Shown: positions 6,436 through 6,857 of the stretch, piece after piece
Layout: each line of letters starts with the position of its first letter
Numbering within the stretch: position 1 is the first letter of the stretch
Assembly (NCBI GenBank): GCA_910585035.1
Contig: CAJUEF010000009.1
Span: 50,102-56,958 of the forward strand
DNA length: 6,857 nucleotides
Direction of reading: 5' to 3'
Source: an uncultured Christensenellaceae bacterium
Lineage (GTDB): Bacteria > Bacillota > Clostridia > Christensenellales > MGBC116941
Notes under the pieces: model-generated
Databases searched by the model: none
Told to the model about the DNA's origin: nothing
What the model saw: only the letters and a program-made list of their open reading frames with translations
Translations under genes and position numbers: made by a program

Positions 6436-6470
6436 AAGACCGTAAACAACAGTGTTTACGGTCTTTATTG
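6436..6470 (+). terminator. Intrinsic terminator of the tRNA-fMet transcript
   Basis: A perfect 13-bp stem pairs 6436-6448 with 6453-6465 around the loop ACAG, with a GC-containing core ACCGT/ACGGT. It starts six bases after the CCA end. The T-tract behind it (TTATTGTTAT) is interrupted, but the stem is strong and the placement is right. Confidence 0.85.
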
Positions 6471-6544
6471 TTATATTAAACTTATTTCTTAATATAAATA
6501 AATTAATATAACACATATAAAAAGGCATATTAAATAAGCAAGTT

Positions 6545-6567
6545 ATTTAAAAGCTTATCTTTTAAAT
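6545..6567. repeat. Inverted repeat, 9-bp arms
   Basis: ATTTAAAAG (6545-6553) and CTTTTAAAT (6559-6567) are perfect reverse complements around CTTAT. There is no T-run behind it, and the arms are nearly all A/T, so it could be chance. A smaller palindrome TTGCT-TGATTG-AGCAA follows at 6577-6592. Confidence 0.4.
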
Positions 6568-6707
6568 ATACATACATTGCTTGATTGAGCAACATTCCTC
6601 CACTTACATTGTATCTTTAAATTTATCATTAATTTCAAATATATTTGTTTTTATCAATATGCGCGTTAGACATTAAATTTATATTTAACGAGTGACAACA
6701 TTCATAT

Positions 6708-6738
6708 AATTTGCTATGTAAACAAGAGATAGCAAATT
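6708..6738. repeat. Inverted repeat, 10-bp arms with AATTTGCTAT
   Basis: AATTTGCTAT (6708-6717) and ATAGCAAATT (6729-6738) are perfect reverse complements separated by 11 nt. Each arm holds a GC step in an otherwise A/T context, which makes chance less likely than for the neighbouring repeat. It could be an operator for a dimeric regulator or a weak hairpin; nothing nearby decides this. Confidence 0.45.
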
Positions 6739-6857
6739 TATTTATCACTAAAATGTCCATGTCAAATTTAAAACTTACATTATTATTTTAATTATTTACT
6801 CATATTTTAAATTTATAAAATATCATTTTAAAAGTTAGTTATGTAGTATAAAAACAA

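Larger units (their letters stand above)
6471..6857. other. AT-rich noncoding tail of the window
   Basis: Stops are frequent in all frames and no ribosome binding site precedes a usable start. I see no tRNA, no recognisable riboswitch and no protein motif. The only structure is the pair of inverted repeats listed separately. It may be the upstream region of a gene beyond the window edge or a simple spacer. Confidence 0.55.

Noticed and set aside
6346..6528. Minus-strand open frame across the tRNA containing DLNLRPPGYEPDELP
   Set aside because: It is the antisense translation of the initiator tRNA, a well-known source of false proteins in databases. It has no independent coding support.

Overview
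The window looks like chromosomal DNA of a low-GC Firmicute, most likely a member of the Clostridia. Noncoding DNA is very AT-rich, the ribosome binding sites are strong (GGAGG, AGGAG, AGGGGGG), the promoters match the sigma-A consensus, and the secreted proteins are cell-wall hydrolases typical of Gram-positive bacteria. No species can be named from the sequence alone.

Layout. Positions 1-570 (+) hold the 3' part of a class II fructose-bisphosphate aldolase gene, cut by the window edge. It ends at a hairpin terminator shared with the convergent gene at 701-2083 (-), which encodes a lipoprotein with bacterial SH3 domains and a C-terminal NlpC/P60 peptidase with an intact Cys-His-His triad. 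A ~400-bp AT-rich intergenic region follows, with three A/T-tract hairpin or direct repeats. The divergent gene at 2550-5051 (+) encodes a secreted N-acetylmuramoyl-L-alanine amidase (Amidase_3) with five C-terminal Tyr/Trp-rich beta repeats. A perfect 18-bp palindromic terminator separates it from the convergent gene at 5136-6077 (-), a zinc enzyme of the aspartoacylase/succinylglutamate desuccinylase branch of the M14 family. A divergent initiator tRNA-fMet (6353-6429, +) has a full consensus promoter and its own terminator. The last ~390 bp are AT-rich and without a recognisable gene, containing two AT-rich inverted repeats.

How the genes work together. The clearest link is the divergent pair of peptidoglycan hydrolases. 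The lipoprotein should act at the membrane and cut peptide-stem bonds (by family, D-Glu to diamino acid). The secreted amidase should cut the MurNAc to L-Ala bond. Together they suggest local cell-wall turnover or remodelling. The aldolase, the M14 enzyme and the tRNA appear to be independent single-gene units, since every gene here is flanked by a convergent or divergent neighbour.

I see no mobile element, CRISPR array, phage gene or defence system. The points most worth a second look are the recent two-domain duplication in the amidase, the altered substrate motif in the M14 enzyme and the repeats between the two hydrolases.
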